DNA of 64,000 nt from Alkaliphilus oremlandii OhILAs (GTDB taxonomy: Bacteria; Bacillota; Clostridia; Peptostreptococcales; Natronincolaceae): NCBI RefSeq assembly GCF_000018325.1, contig NC_009922.1:1364001-1428000 (forward strand), given 5' to 3'. Each line of letters opens with the position of its first letter. Within the stretch, counting starts at the first letter, position 1. The notes below the pieces were generated by a model that saw only the letters and a list, made by a program, of their open reading frames with translations, ran no database searches and had not been told where the DNA came from. Below, in pieces: positions 52,757-61,317 of this stretch. The position numbers and the translations under genes were made by a program.

Positions 52757-55711
52757 ATGGACTTAATACTAAAGGGGGACTTGCCCCATCAGCAAAAGGC
52801 TATCGATGCCATCAATACAGTTTTTAAAGGTGTAAAAATTACAAAGCCTAGTCTATCCTATATGAATCCTTCCTTTGATATTAACAGTGGTATTGTTAAA
52901 GAAAATATTAAAGAAGTTCAGAAAGAAATACATCCTTCCATGAGGGGAAGTAATGAGATAGAAGATTATCTTAACCTAGATATTAAAATGGAGACTGGAA
53001 CAGGTAAAACCTATGTATATACCCAAACTATATTTGAGCTTCATAAAAGGTATGGTTTTAATAAATTTATTATTGTTGTACCTTCATTGGCAATTAAAGC
53101 TGGTACTCAGAAGTTTATTAATTCCCCATATGTAAAACATCACTTTAGAGAAACTCAAAGATATTATTCGGAAATTGATTTACATGTTTTAGAGTCGAAG
53201 AAAACAAAGAAAGGAAAAAACTTTTTCCCCTCACCTGTAAGAGAATTTGTTAGTGGTTCCAATCAAGTTACTAACAAAATCCATGTACTTCTTACGAATA
53301 TGCACCTATTGCAAGATAGAAAAGGGTCTATGTTAGTTCGGGACGATTATGATTATGGTGTAGAAGGTTTTTATAAACCAAGTGATGCTATGAAAGCTAC
53401 TAAACCAGTTGTAATTATAGACGAGCCTCACAGATTTGCTAGGGATCAGAAGACCTTTGAGTTTATTGAAAATAATGTTAAACCTCAAATGATTATTCGA
53501 TTTGGGGCTACTTTCCCAGATAGAGAAGTTAAAGTAGGAAGGAAGAAACAAACTGTAAAAGATTATTATAATTTACTATATAATCTAAGCTCCTGCGATG
53601 CCTTTAATCAAAATCTGATCAAAGGAGTAAGTAAAGAGCATTTTGAGCCAATATCCAAAAAACAAGATAAGGTAAAAATTGTATCTGTTAATAATAAGAC
53701 TTCTGTTAATATTCAATACATTAAAGAAGGCGAAAAAACCATTACTCATACTTTAGCAAAGGATGAACCTTTGTCTATTATTACTTCATCATTCGAAGGC
53801 GTTTATATTACTGGTATTGGTAAAAATTTTATTGAGTTATCTAATGGCCAGATTAAATATCAAGGAGAAGAATTTACTACTGATATTTATTCTTCTTCCT
53901 ATCAAGAGCAAATGATTAAGCTCGCTTTAGAACGCCATTTCGAAACGGAGAAAGAAAACTTTAATAGAAAATTTAAGATTAAAACCCTAGCTTTATTCTT
54001 TATAGATGATATTTACTCCTATAGGAAAGATGAGAAAACTGGCAAGGAAACATACTTAAAAAACACCTTTGAAAGATTATTAAAAGAAAAAATAGATATG
54101 GAACTATCCAGCCTTACTGAAATTGATAGTGAGGAGTATAAAAACTACCTCTTGGCTTCTAAGAAGGATATTGACGCTACTCATGCTGGATATTTTGCAC
54201 AGGATAATAGTGATTCAGATGAGGCTATAGCTCAAGAAGTAAATGAAATACTATTTCAAAAGGAAAAATTACTATCCATTAAAAATGAAGATGGAAGCTA
54301 TAATACGAGAAGGTTTTTATTTTCTAAATGGACATTAAAGGAAGGCTGGGATAATCCTAATATCTTTACCATTACTAAGCTACGATCTAGTGGTAGTGAA
54401 AACAGTAAACTTCAAGAGGTTGGTAGAGGATTAAGACTTCCGGTAGATGAATTTGGTAATCGAATCTCTAATGAAGAATTCTTTCTAAATTATATTGTGG
54501 ACTTTACTGAAAGAGACTTTGCAGAAGAATTAGTAAGACAAATTAATAGTGAATTACCTGAAATTCTTGTGCTTACGGATGAGGATATAGAAAAGGTTGC
54601 CAAAAAACTACGCATTGATCCTGACGATTTATTCTTAGAGCTTTTAACTAAAAAATATATAGATAGAAATAAAAAGGTTAACGTAGAGAAGAAAGATGAG
54701 TTTATAGAAGAATATCTTGATTTTGTAGGAGGTCTAAACAAAGGTAAAGTTAAGGACAGTAATAAAAATAAACCTCAGCCTGTGAAAATTAGAAAAAGTA
54801 ATTATGCTGAATTAAAAGAGCTATGGGAAATTTTAAATCAAAAATATTTTATATACTATGAAAAGCTAGAAGAAGAATTTATTGAAGAGCAGCTAGTAGA
54901 ATTATTAAAAAAGGATGTCTTTACAGATGTAATAATTGCAAGTAAAAGAGACATTGTACGAGGCAGTGAGAATGGTATGGTTATAGGTGAAAGTGCAGGG
55001 GTTTATTATACCTTAGAAAAACCATTACCTTACTTTGAATTTTTACGAAGAGTAAACGAGGGAACAAATCTTCCTATTACAGCTATTCATAAAGCTATAG
55101 TTAAATTTTCTAAGGAGCACTCAATAGAAGATAAATATTTTAATGAATATTCTGCAGCAAATTTGATTAATAGTTTTGAGGTATGGAAGACTCAAAATTT
55201 ACAAGGAAGATTCAGTTATAAAAAGACGAGCTTACCTATACATCCTACCCCTTTAACTAATAAAGACGGTACACCTAAAGATGTTATTTCTCAGGGTCGA
55301 ATAGGTACAAAAATAGTACCAGGTGAAGCTATGGATAAATACTTATATGATGCAATTGCTTACGATTCGGAACTAGAAAAAGATAATATACAAAGTCAAA
55401 TTGATGAGGTTGTTGTATTTGGTAAAATTCCAAGAAATAGCATTCGAATTCCTACTATTAACGGAGGAACCTACAGTCCGGACTTTATGTATGTGGTAAA
55501 AAAGAAAGATGGTAGTAAAGAATTAAATGTTGTAGTAGAAACCAAGGATGTAGAAAATGAAAATGTACTTAGAGGGATAGAAGAGGATAAAATCAATAGT
55601 GCTAAAGTATTCTTTGAACAGCTTAAGCTTGATGGATATGAAGTAAAGTTTGAAACCCAGCTTAAGAGTAAGAAGATGAAGAGTATTATTGATGAGTTGT
55701 TATCAAGTTAA
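52757..55711 (+). CDS. res: Type III restriction endonuclease (Res)
   Basis: This 984-residue protein combines a superfamily 2 helicase-like motor with Walker A METGTGKT at about 79-85, DEAD-box-like VVIIDEPHRF, FGATFPDR and QEVGRGLRLPVD, and a C-terminal PD-(D/E)XK nuclease (SPDFMYVVKKKDGSKELNVV, then VETKD). It uses ATP to sense two head-to-head sites and cuts unmethylated DNA with Mod. ATG 52757 follows GGAGGTGAGG. The gene looks complete and intact. Confidence 0.95.
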   Translation: MDLILKGDLPHQQKAIDAINTVFKGVKITKPSLSYMNPSFDINSGIVKENIKEVQKEIHPSMRGSNEIEDYLNLDIKMETGTGKTYVYTQTIFELHKRYGFNKFIIVVPSLAIKAGTQKFINSPYVKHHFRETQRYYSEIDLHVLESKKTKKGKNFFPSPVREFVSGSNQVTNKIHVLLTNMHLLQDRKGSMLVRDDYDYGVEGFYKPSDAMKATKPVVIIDEPHRFARDQKTFEFIENNVKPQMIIRFGATFPDREVKVGRKKQTVKDYYNLLYNLSSCDAFNQNLIKGVSKEHFEPISKKQDKVKIVSVNNKTSVNIQYIKEGEKTITHTLAKDEPLSIITSSFEGVYITGIGKNFIELSNGQIKYQGEEFTTDIYSSSYQEQMIKLALERHFETEKENFNRKFKIKTLALFFIDDIYSYRKDEKTGKETYLKNTFERLLKEKIDMELSSLTEIDSEEYKNYLLASKKDIDATHAGYFAQDNSDSDEAIAQEVNEILFQKEKLLSIKNEDGSYNTRRFLFSKWTLKEGWDNPNIFTITKLRSSGSENSKLQEVGRGLRLPVDEFGNRISNEEFFLNYIVDFTERDFAEELVRQINSELPEILVLTDEDIEKVAKKLRIDPDDLFLELLTKKYIDRNKKVNVEKKDEFIEEYLDFVGGLNKGKVKDSNKNKPQPVKIRKSNYAELKELWEILNQKYFIYYEKLEEEFIEEQLVELLKKDVFTDVIIASKRDIVRGSENGMVIGESAGVYYTLEKPLPYFEFLRRVNEGTNLPITAIHKAIVKFSKEHSIEDKYFNEYSAANLINSFEVWKTQNLQGRFSYKKTSLPIHPTPLTNKDGTPKDVISQGRIGTKIVPGEAMDKYLYDAIAYDSELEKDNIQSQIDEVVVFGKIPRNSIRIPTINGGTYSPDFMYVVKKKDGSKELNVVVETKDVENENVLRGIEEDKINSAKVFFEQLKLDGYEVKFETQLKSKKMKSIIDELLSS

Positions 55712-55863
55712 AGTATAAAAATAGAATTTGCTTTAGTATTAGATTAAAAATAAATGGATGAAATAAGTACTAAAGTCAAAGTAGTAATTGAGGGTTTCAT
55801 TGTTTATAATCTTAACTATAAGAAATGAGTATTCGAATCTATTCAAGGAGGTACAAACCCTAT

Positions 55864-58800
55864 ATGAATGAGAAGGCATTTTATAAAAAAATTCATCCCG
55901 ATTTATTCTCGGATTCAAAAACTATAAAAGTTGGAAAACTTTCAAAGGAATTCTTTTCGTATTTTTTAGAGTCATTGACAAGTCAAAGTAAGGAAAAAGA
56001 ATTTGAAGATTTTTGCCGTAAGATAATTGAAGCAACTATTTGTCCTAATTTGCTTCCTCAAACAGGACCAACTGGAGGAGGAGATAGCAAAGTTGATTCA
56101 GAAACCTACCCAGTTTCTGAATCTATTGCAGAGACTTGGTTATACGGATATAATAGTTCGGCACATAGTGAAAGATGGGCTTTTGCCATTAGTGCAAAAA
56201 AAGATTGGAAACCAAAATTAAAATCTGATGTAAAAAAAATTATTGGAACAAATGAAGAACAAGATAGAGGATATACAAAAATATTTTTTATTACAAACCA
56301 ATTTGTATCTGATAAAAAAAGGGCAGAGGCGGAAGATGAATTAAGAAAAGAGCATCAATTAGATATACGCATTTTAGATAGGACATGGTTATTAGAAAAT
56401 ACATTTAAAAATGATAATCAAAAATTTGCAATCTCCGCTTTTAATATGTCAGATGAATTAAATGATGTAATAGAGGAAGGTACTAGAGATATAGAACGTA
56501 AAAGATATTTAGATGAAATAGAAAAAGAACTACAAAATCTCGAACAGCTAAAACCTGCAAGAATTATAAAATTATCAAAAGAATCTGTTGAAATATTTAG
56601 GGAACTAGAAACTGATAAAACAACAATCATTAATGTTTTGGAAAGAAACCTTAGATTTGCTAAAAAGTATGGCGGTGTGAATGATCATGCAAATGCTTTG
56701 TATGATTATTGTTGGACAATGCTTTGGTGGTATGAGGAACGTGATGTATATTATGATAAGTATGTTGAACTTGAAAATCTTTACAAGGAAAATATTGAAA
56801 ACTATTTTATCTTAAAAGAATTAAGCACTTTATGGATTACTTTATTTAGTAATCATAGTAAAGAAAAAAAGACAATTTTAAATATGGAAAGTCATACACA
56901 ATTATTAGTAGATTCGTTTGATAAATTTATTAGTGATAGGGAAAACCCCAAAAGAGCAAAATTAGCTAAATATGATTATCAAATGGTACGACTACAAAAC
57001 CCAGAAATGTGGTCTAATGTAGTTGAAAAATATATTGAAATACTTAAAGACATAAATTTTAATAATGATATTGATCTATTCCAATTAAAAAAGATATTGG
57101 AACTTCCTGTTTTGAAAGGATATGCCAAATATGATGAACTATTTGAGCTTCTAATTAATTTATTAGGTAAACAATCTCAAAATATCGAATCATCACAATT
57201 ACTATTAAACAGAGGTGATGACTACCTAGATGGTGATATTTATAAGGCTATTAAGTTTTATAGTAGAGCGTTAACTAAATTATTTCATGAAAGCTCTAAA
57301 GTTGACTTAATAAAAACTTTAATAAAGCTAGGGGCAGCATTTCAGCAAATTGGATTGTTGTGGGGTGCTAGAAGTTACTATGTAAGAGCATTTATGGAGT
57401 CGATTAATTTATACTTTAATGAGGGGAATGTTATTCCTGGTTTGTTTTTATCAATGAGATCACTTAAATATTTAGAGTTGCGTTTAGGACGAATTAACCA
57501 TTCACTTCAGTTCAACGAATTAGAATTAATTGGATTGAATTTGTATCCATATGAAACCGATGATGAAAAGGAAAGTGAAAGATATCTTCAATATGATGGA
57601 TTATTAGCAATTGCACTATTAAATTTGAAACAAAGTGCTATTGAACAATTGGAAATGTTACCTGATCATTTAAGTAAAAATGAACTGATAATGTCATCTG
57701 CTGCATTAAAATATATGCTGGGATATTATGATGAAGATTGTGTTCAAGCAATGGGATCAAAAGAAGCATTAGATGCATTTATGAAAAAGCTATTTGAACA
57801 ACCGCCTTCAGATGAATTTCAGAAATTATTAGATACAAATTTTTTATCTGATGAGGTAACGTTAAAGACAAAGATAATTGGTTGTGATGTAATTGTAAAT
57901 ACTAGAAGAGATAATCTCCATCAAGAATTAGGAGCAACTTTGTTAGCTATGTTGGAGAATATGTTTGCAACATCTATTTCAGATCAAATAATTCCTATGC
58001 TTTCGGAATTTGTTATCAATATCGTAGAAGTTAAGGCAAATCAATTTGATATTCAAGTTACAAAACAAGATAACACTATTAGGATGGCTATTTCAAATAT
58101 TAAAGAATTGATAGAGCATAAAAATAGAGGTTTGATTTTAGAAAAACTAAATATTGTTTTGGCCATTTTTACTACGCAGATAGTGCCTCTATCAACCGAG
58201 TTAGAAAAAATAAAAAAATCTATTGAAGAAGAAAATGCTATGTTCAGGTCGATTAATTGCTCTAATACTTTAGATACATTTGTTGTTCATGAAGGAGATA
58301 TTTTCTTTATGAACAAAGTAACGACAGGGATGAAGGTATACAAAAATATTAGAGAAAAAAGTATTTTTCAGGATGATAAATTAGAAAATCAAGAGGAACA
58401 TGAAAATGTAGAGTCTATTAAGGAAGTGAAGTATGAGGAATTGCCTGAAGGAATAGATTTTTCTAAAGTTCATCATGATAAAATTAAGATAAGTGATATC
58501 ATCTATCTACCATTATGGGATGAGGCAAAATGGGAAGGTCTTTGCGTTTGGACAGACGGAGAATTTGAACATCCACCTATTGTAGGGTTAGTATTTGGGA
58601 AAAAAGAGGGGTTAGATATTTTCAGAAAATGGAAAGCTGAATCTAAAACCAACAAAATTACCATTGGAATTATTACAGGAATAGATAAGAATAATCCTTA
58701 TTGGTATAGAGTAATTATAGGAGAAAATATTATTGGTATGAACCCTAATGAAGAAAGCAAACCCACTATTATAAATCATATAAATCGTCTGCATACGATG

Positions 58801-59112
58801 GAAGCAAAAAATGATTTTAATATGAGTTTATTAAAGCAAGCTATAACAAAACATAAAACTTTTAAATTTATTCCTATTTTAAAAGAAGATTTAAAGTTTC
58901 AAAGACTAAGAAATGAGTTGGCATTTATAAAAAAAAGTGAAAGTATTATTATTAAAGATGTATCTGAAATTAATGAAAAAGATGCATTTTTAATAAGTGG
59001 GATAACACCTTTCGATAAACCAGTGAATAATACTGGAAAAGAATTATTCGTGGAGAAATTAATTAAGAGAAAACAAAAGATGAGTAGAAATAGTGATAAG
59101 AGAGGCTGTTAA
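55864..59112 (+). CDS. Restriction-nuclease-like N-terminus fused to a large helical-repeat protein (1082 aa)
   Basis: AAGGAGGT upstream favours ATG 55864 over the ATG at 55825. Residues about 45-200 look like an Mrr/PD-(D/E)XK nuclease: FEDFCRKIIEATICPNLLPQ, TGGGDSKVDSE with Asp74, and WAFAISAKKDWK with Lys112-113. Residues about 230-760 are helical and TPR-like (GDIYKAIKFYSRALTKLFHE, LGAAFQQIGLLWGARSYYVR). The C-terminal about 200 residues form a further alpha/beta domain. It follows the type III system by about 150 bases. It resembles single-gene or multi-gene anti-phage effectors in build, but I cannot name the system. Confidence 0.75.
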   Translation: MNEKAFYKKIHPDLFSDSKTIKVGKLSKEFFSYFLESLTSQSKEKEFEDFCRKIIEATICPNLLPQTGPTGGGDSKVDSETYPVSESIAETWLYGYNSSAHSERWAFAISAKKDWKPKLKSDVKKIIGTNEEQDRGYTKIFFITNQFVSDKKRAEAEDELRKEHQLDIRILDRTWLLENTFKNDNQKFAISAFNMSDELNDVIEEGTRDIERKRYLDEIEKELQNLEQLKPARIIKLSKESVEIFRELETDKTTIINVLERNLRFAKKYGGVNDHANALYDYCWTMLWWYEERDVYYDKYVELENLYKENIENYFILKELSTLWITLFSNHSKEKKTILNMESHTQLLVDSFDKFISDRENPKRAKLAKYDYQMVRLQNPEMWSNVVEKYIEILKDINFNNDIDLFQLKKILELPVLKGYAKYDELFELLINLLGKQSQNIESSQLLLNRGDDYLDGDIYKAIKFYSRALTKLFHESSKVDLIKTLIKLGAAFQQIGLLWGARSYYVRAFMESINLYFNEGNVIPGLFLSMRSLKYLELRLGRINHSLQFNELELIGLNLYPYETDDEKESERYLQYDGLLAIALLNLKQSAIEQLEMLPDHLSKNELIMSSAALKYMLGYYDEDCVQAMGSKEALDAFMKKLFEQPPSDEFQKLLDTNFLSDEVTLKTKIIGCDVIVNTRRDNLHQELGATLLAMLENMFATSISDQIIPMLSEFVINIVEVKANQFDIQVTKQDNTIRMAISNIKELIEHKNRGLILEKLNIVLAIFTTQIVPLSTELEKIKKSIEEENAMFRSINCSNTLDTFVVHEGDIFFMNKVTTGMKVYKNIREKSIFQDDKLENQEEHENVESIKEVKYEELPEGIDFSKVHHDKIKISDIIYLPLWDEAKWEGLCVWTDGEFEHPPIVGLVFGKKEGLDIFRKWKAESKTNKITIGIITGIDKNNPYWYRVIIGENIIGMNPNEESKPTIINHINRLHTMEAKNDFNMSLLKQAITKHKTFKFIPILKEDLKFQRLRNELAFIKKSESIIIKDVSEINEKDAFLISGITPFDKPVNNTGKELFVEKLIKRKQKMSRNSDKRGC

Positions 59113-59417
59113 AAATTTGGGAAAATGATATTATTTTATCCTAAATCTATAGAGGACTATAAAAATTAATAAAGCAGGAGAAAACTATTCCTCCTGCTCT
59201 AGATAATAAGTTTTAAATATAAAATTTTCTGTCACCACTTGTCACCGATTCACAAGTTTTATAAAAATATGCTTAGTTCTGAAAAAAATATTATGATTTC
59301 TATAAAGTTGTATTTTTCAATGTTACAAGCTATTCTATCATACAGTGAAATATTGAAAAATACTGTTTCTGATCAATACTGAAGTCTATTTTAGTGTAGG
59401 CATAGTATCAATAATGG
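59113..59417. other. Intergenic region before the RiPP-like operon
   Basis: A hairpin AGCAGGAG/CTCCTGCT spans 59173-59198 but lacks a T-run. Tandem GTCACC motifs occur at 59231-59236 and 59241-59246. The rest is AT-rich with no gene seen. The region separates the restriction cluster from the peptide operon and could be a junction between independently acquired modules. Confidence 0.45.
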
Positions 59418-59446
59418 TTGATATAAAACTGGAAAAATTGTATAAT
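59418..59446 (+). promoter_or_regulatory. Promoter of the RiPP-like operon
   Basis: TTGATA at 59418-59423 and TATAAT at 59441-59446 are separated by exactly 17 bases. A start near 59453 leaves a 25-base leader before the precursor ATG at 59478. Confidence 0.82.
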
Positions 59447-59477
59447 GAAAGAAATAATTAACTAATTGGAGGTTTTA

Positions 59478-59666
59478 ATGTTGAATAAAGACGATTTTTT
59501 ATTTGAAGAAATAAAAGATTCAGAAATGTTTGCAGAGTATTCTGAAGGTTGTTCAGGCTCAAGGTCAGATTGTTGCACTAGAGTTTGTACAAGAGATTGT
59601 AAAATGGCTACAGAAGAAGAATGGGGAAAGTTTTTAAAAATTAATGCAGGTGTCATCCAATATTAA
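59478..59666 (+). CDS. Candidate RiPP precursor peptide (62 aa, five clustered Cys)
   Basis: ATG 59478 is preceded by TGGAGG. The N-terminal 24 residues are acidic and leader-like (NKDDFLFEEIKDSEMFAEYS). Residues 24-41 hold five Cys (25, 32, 33, 37, 41) among Ser, Thr, Arg and Asp, with TRVCTRDC as a near-repeat, and would be the core. A 21-residue tail that includes EEEWGKF ends in VIQY. It is the first gene behind a consensus promoter, followed by an attenuator and then enzymes with leader-binding-like domains. That makes a modified peptide the best reading; a small zinc or regulatory protein is the alternative. Confidence 0.68.
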   Translation: MLNKDDFLFEEIKDSEMFAEYSEGCSGSRSDCCTRVCTRDCKMATEEEWGKFLKINAGVIQY

Positions 59667-59673
59667 TTGAAAT

Positions 59674-59709
59674 AAAAATATCTTCTGAATATATTCAGAA
59701 GATATTTTT
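59674..59709. terminator. 36-bp perfect palindrome, attenuator between precursor and enzymes
   Basis: AAAAATATCTTCTGAATA is followed directly by its exact complement, ending in TTTTT. As RNA it forms a long hairpin terminator. Partial readthrough would give much more precursor mRNA than enzyme mRNA, as in many RiPP operons. Confidence 0.85.
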
Positions 59710-59741
59710 GTAATATTGTGGTTTAAAAGGAGTATGTTAAA

Positions 59742-60212
59742 ATGGAATTTACTGAGATACCGGTTGTTCGATTGAAGATAATAAAAGAATATGATCTGAA
59801 AATTTCCGATAGAAATGTTTACAGTGCAGATGAAGCTGGACCTATATTTGAAGACTTTATAGGCGGGGCTACTTTAGAAAGATTAGCACTACTATGTATA
59901 GATTCAAGTAACTATGCAATAAATGTAGCTATATTAAATATAGGAAACAATAAGAACGTAGAGGTAGTTCCAAGTGAGATTTTTAAAATAGCTCTACTTT
60001 CAAATGCTACTTCAATTATAATTTGCCACAATCATCCTTCCGGATTATTAGAGCCAAGTCAATATGATATTGAAGTTACTAAAAAAATAGGTAGAATTGG
60101 TTATTTGCTAGGAATTAAACTCATTGATTCCATGATTATGGGATATAATGGTGAATATTTCTCAATGAGGAATGAACTTAAAAAGGCAGGTGAGAAAAAT
60201 GATAGCTATTGA
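59742..60212 (+). CDS. JAB/RadC-type metalloprotease-like protein (156 aa)
   Basis: The protein has an intact JAMM motif: ICHNHPSGLLEPSQYDIE, with His96, His98, Ser106 and Asp109 in the exact H-x-H-x7-S-x2-D spacing and an upstream Glu. It corresponds to the JAB domain of RadC without the N-terminal helix-hairpin-helix. RadC-like proteins of mobile elements are uncharacterised, whereas JAB proteases beside E1 enzymes trim small carrier proteins in sulfur-transfer and siderophore pathways. Its gene overlaps the first E1 gene by 14 bases, which supports a processing role in this operon. A simple mobile-element radC is the alternative. Confidence 0.82.
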   Translation: MEFTEIPVVRLKIIKEYDLKISDRNVYSADEAGPIFEDFIGGATLERLALLCIDSSNYAINVAILNIGNNKNVEVVPSEIFKIALLSNATSIIICHNHPSGLLEPSQYDIEVTKKIGRIGYLLGIKLIDSMIMGYNGEYFSMRNELKKAGEKNDSY

Positions 60213-61317
60213 TAATGTATATAAAATAAGAAATGGTGTAGATTTATATCTCGTTAATGATGAATTACTCACAGTATACTTCATGAGCACAAGATTAAGA
60301 AAACAATTTAACGTTTCACCATTGATTATTAAATTGATCGAAAATATTGATGGAATTAAGAGCATCGGAGAAATTCACAAGTTATTAGAAAAAGAATTTA
60401 ATAAAAAAATTGATATAAGTGGTTTGAAAGAAATTATTAGTAAATTTTACAATTTAAATATTATTGTAAAAAATAATGATAGATATGAAATTGAAGAGGG
60501 ATTAAGCGAAAGATATAATAGACAAATAAATTTTTTCTCAGATTTCTTGATTGGCGATAATTCTTATGTAGATGCACAGGTAAAGTTAAAGAATTCTACT
60601 ATTTTAATATTTGGCTGTGGTGCAATAGGTGGGGATATTGCAATACAATTAGCAATGTGTGGAGTAGAAAACTTTATTTTATATGATTACGATACAGTTG
60701 AAGAATCTGATGTGAGTAGACATATGTTCTTTAAAGAAAAGTATATAGGCTTGAATAAGACTGATGCACTAGAAGACTATTTATTAACTATAAATTCTAA
60801 GGTGAAAGTAGAGAAAATTAATAATATATTGACACCAGAAAATGATATTAGCAACTTGCTTGATAGGGCAAGCTTCGTAATAAACTCTGCAGATGAGCCA
60901 TATATAGGATACACTTCTATGAAGATATCAAGATACTGTACAAAAAACAAAAAGGCTCACTTTATTGCAGGAGGATTTGATGCTCATTTGGCAAGTACAG
61001 GAGAATTAATAATACCTGGAATTACCCCTTGTGTAGATTGTTATGCAAATCATTTTAAAGAAGTACTTAAAGGTTGGAAACCTAAAGAGCATCCAATTAA
61101 AGATAGATATTTAGAAATAGGGGGCTTATCAAGTATGTCTTTATTTTCTTCTAGCTATGCTGTAATCGAAATAGTTAAATATATTTGTGAACTGATAGAT
61201 ATAAAATCGTACTCTAATACTAGAGGAGAATTTCTTTTTAAAAGTATGGAAATAAGTTATTTAGATTTAGTTAGAGATCAAAATTGTAAAATATGCGGGG
61301 AGATAGCTTATGAATAA
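60199..61317 (+). CDS. E1-like (ThiF/MccB family) adenylyltransferase with N-terminal RRE-like domain, paralogue 1
   Basis: GGCAGGTGA supports ATG 60199 (372 residues). Residues about 1-95 look like a PqqD/RRE winged helix that clamps leader peptides (NVYKIRNGVDLYLVNDELLT, NIDGIKSIGEIHKLLEKEF). The E1 domain has FGCGAIGGD at 138-146, the acidic DYD strand, Arg174 in ESDVSRHMF, Lys187 in GLNKTDA and the NSADEP motif, so ATP-dependent adenylation is expected. Zinc-type pairs CVDC and CKIC follow. The build matches microcin C7 MccB. It overlaps genes on both sides. Confidence 0.83.
   Translation: MIAIDNVYKIRNGVDLYLVNDELLTVYFMSTRLRKQFNVSPLIIKLIENIDGIKSIGEIHKLLEKEFNKKIDISGLKEIISKFYNLNIIVKNNDRYEIEEGLSERYNRQINFFSDFLIGDNSYVDAQVKLKNSTILIFGCGAIGGDIAIQLAMCGVENFILYDYDTVEESDVSRHMFFKEKYIGLNKTDALEDYLLTINSKVKVEKINNILTPENDISNLLDRASFVINSADEPYIGYTSMKISRYCTKNKKAHFIAGGFDAHLASTGELIIPGITPCVDCYANHFKEVLKGWKPKEHPIKDRYLEIGGLSSMSLFSSSYAVIEIVKYICELIDIKSYSNTRGEFLFKSMEISYLDLVRDQNCKICGEIAYE

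Noticed and set aside
22604..59200. Complete prophage
   Set aside because: No terminase, portal, capsid, tail or baseplate genes are recognisable. Only integration, replication and lysis-like parts are present.
59231..59246. Tandem GTCACC motifs as the right attachment site of the island
   Set aside because: They only loosely resemble the TTTGCCACCGG repeats, and I found no shared core with the rnpB side. The right end may be beyond the window.
59478..59666. Microcin C7-type or SCIFF/ranthipeptide precursor
   Set aside because: The peptide is not a short Asn-ended peptide as in microcin C. The six-Cys SCIFF pattern is absent, and no radical SAM gene is in the operon.
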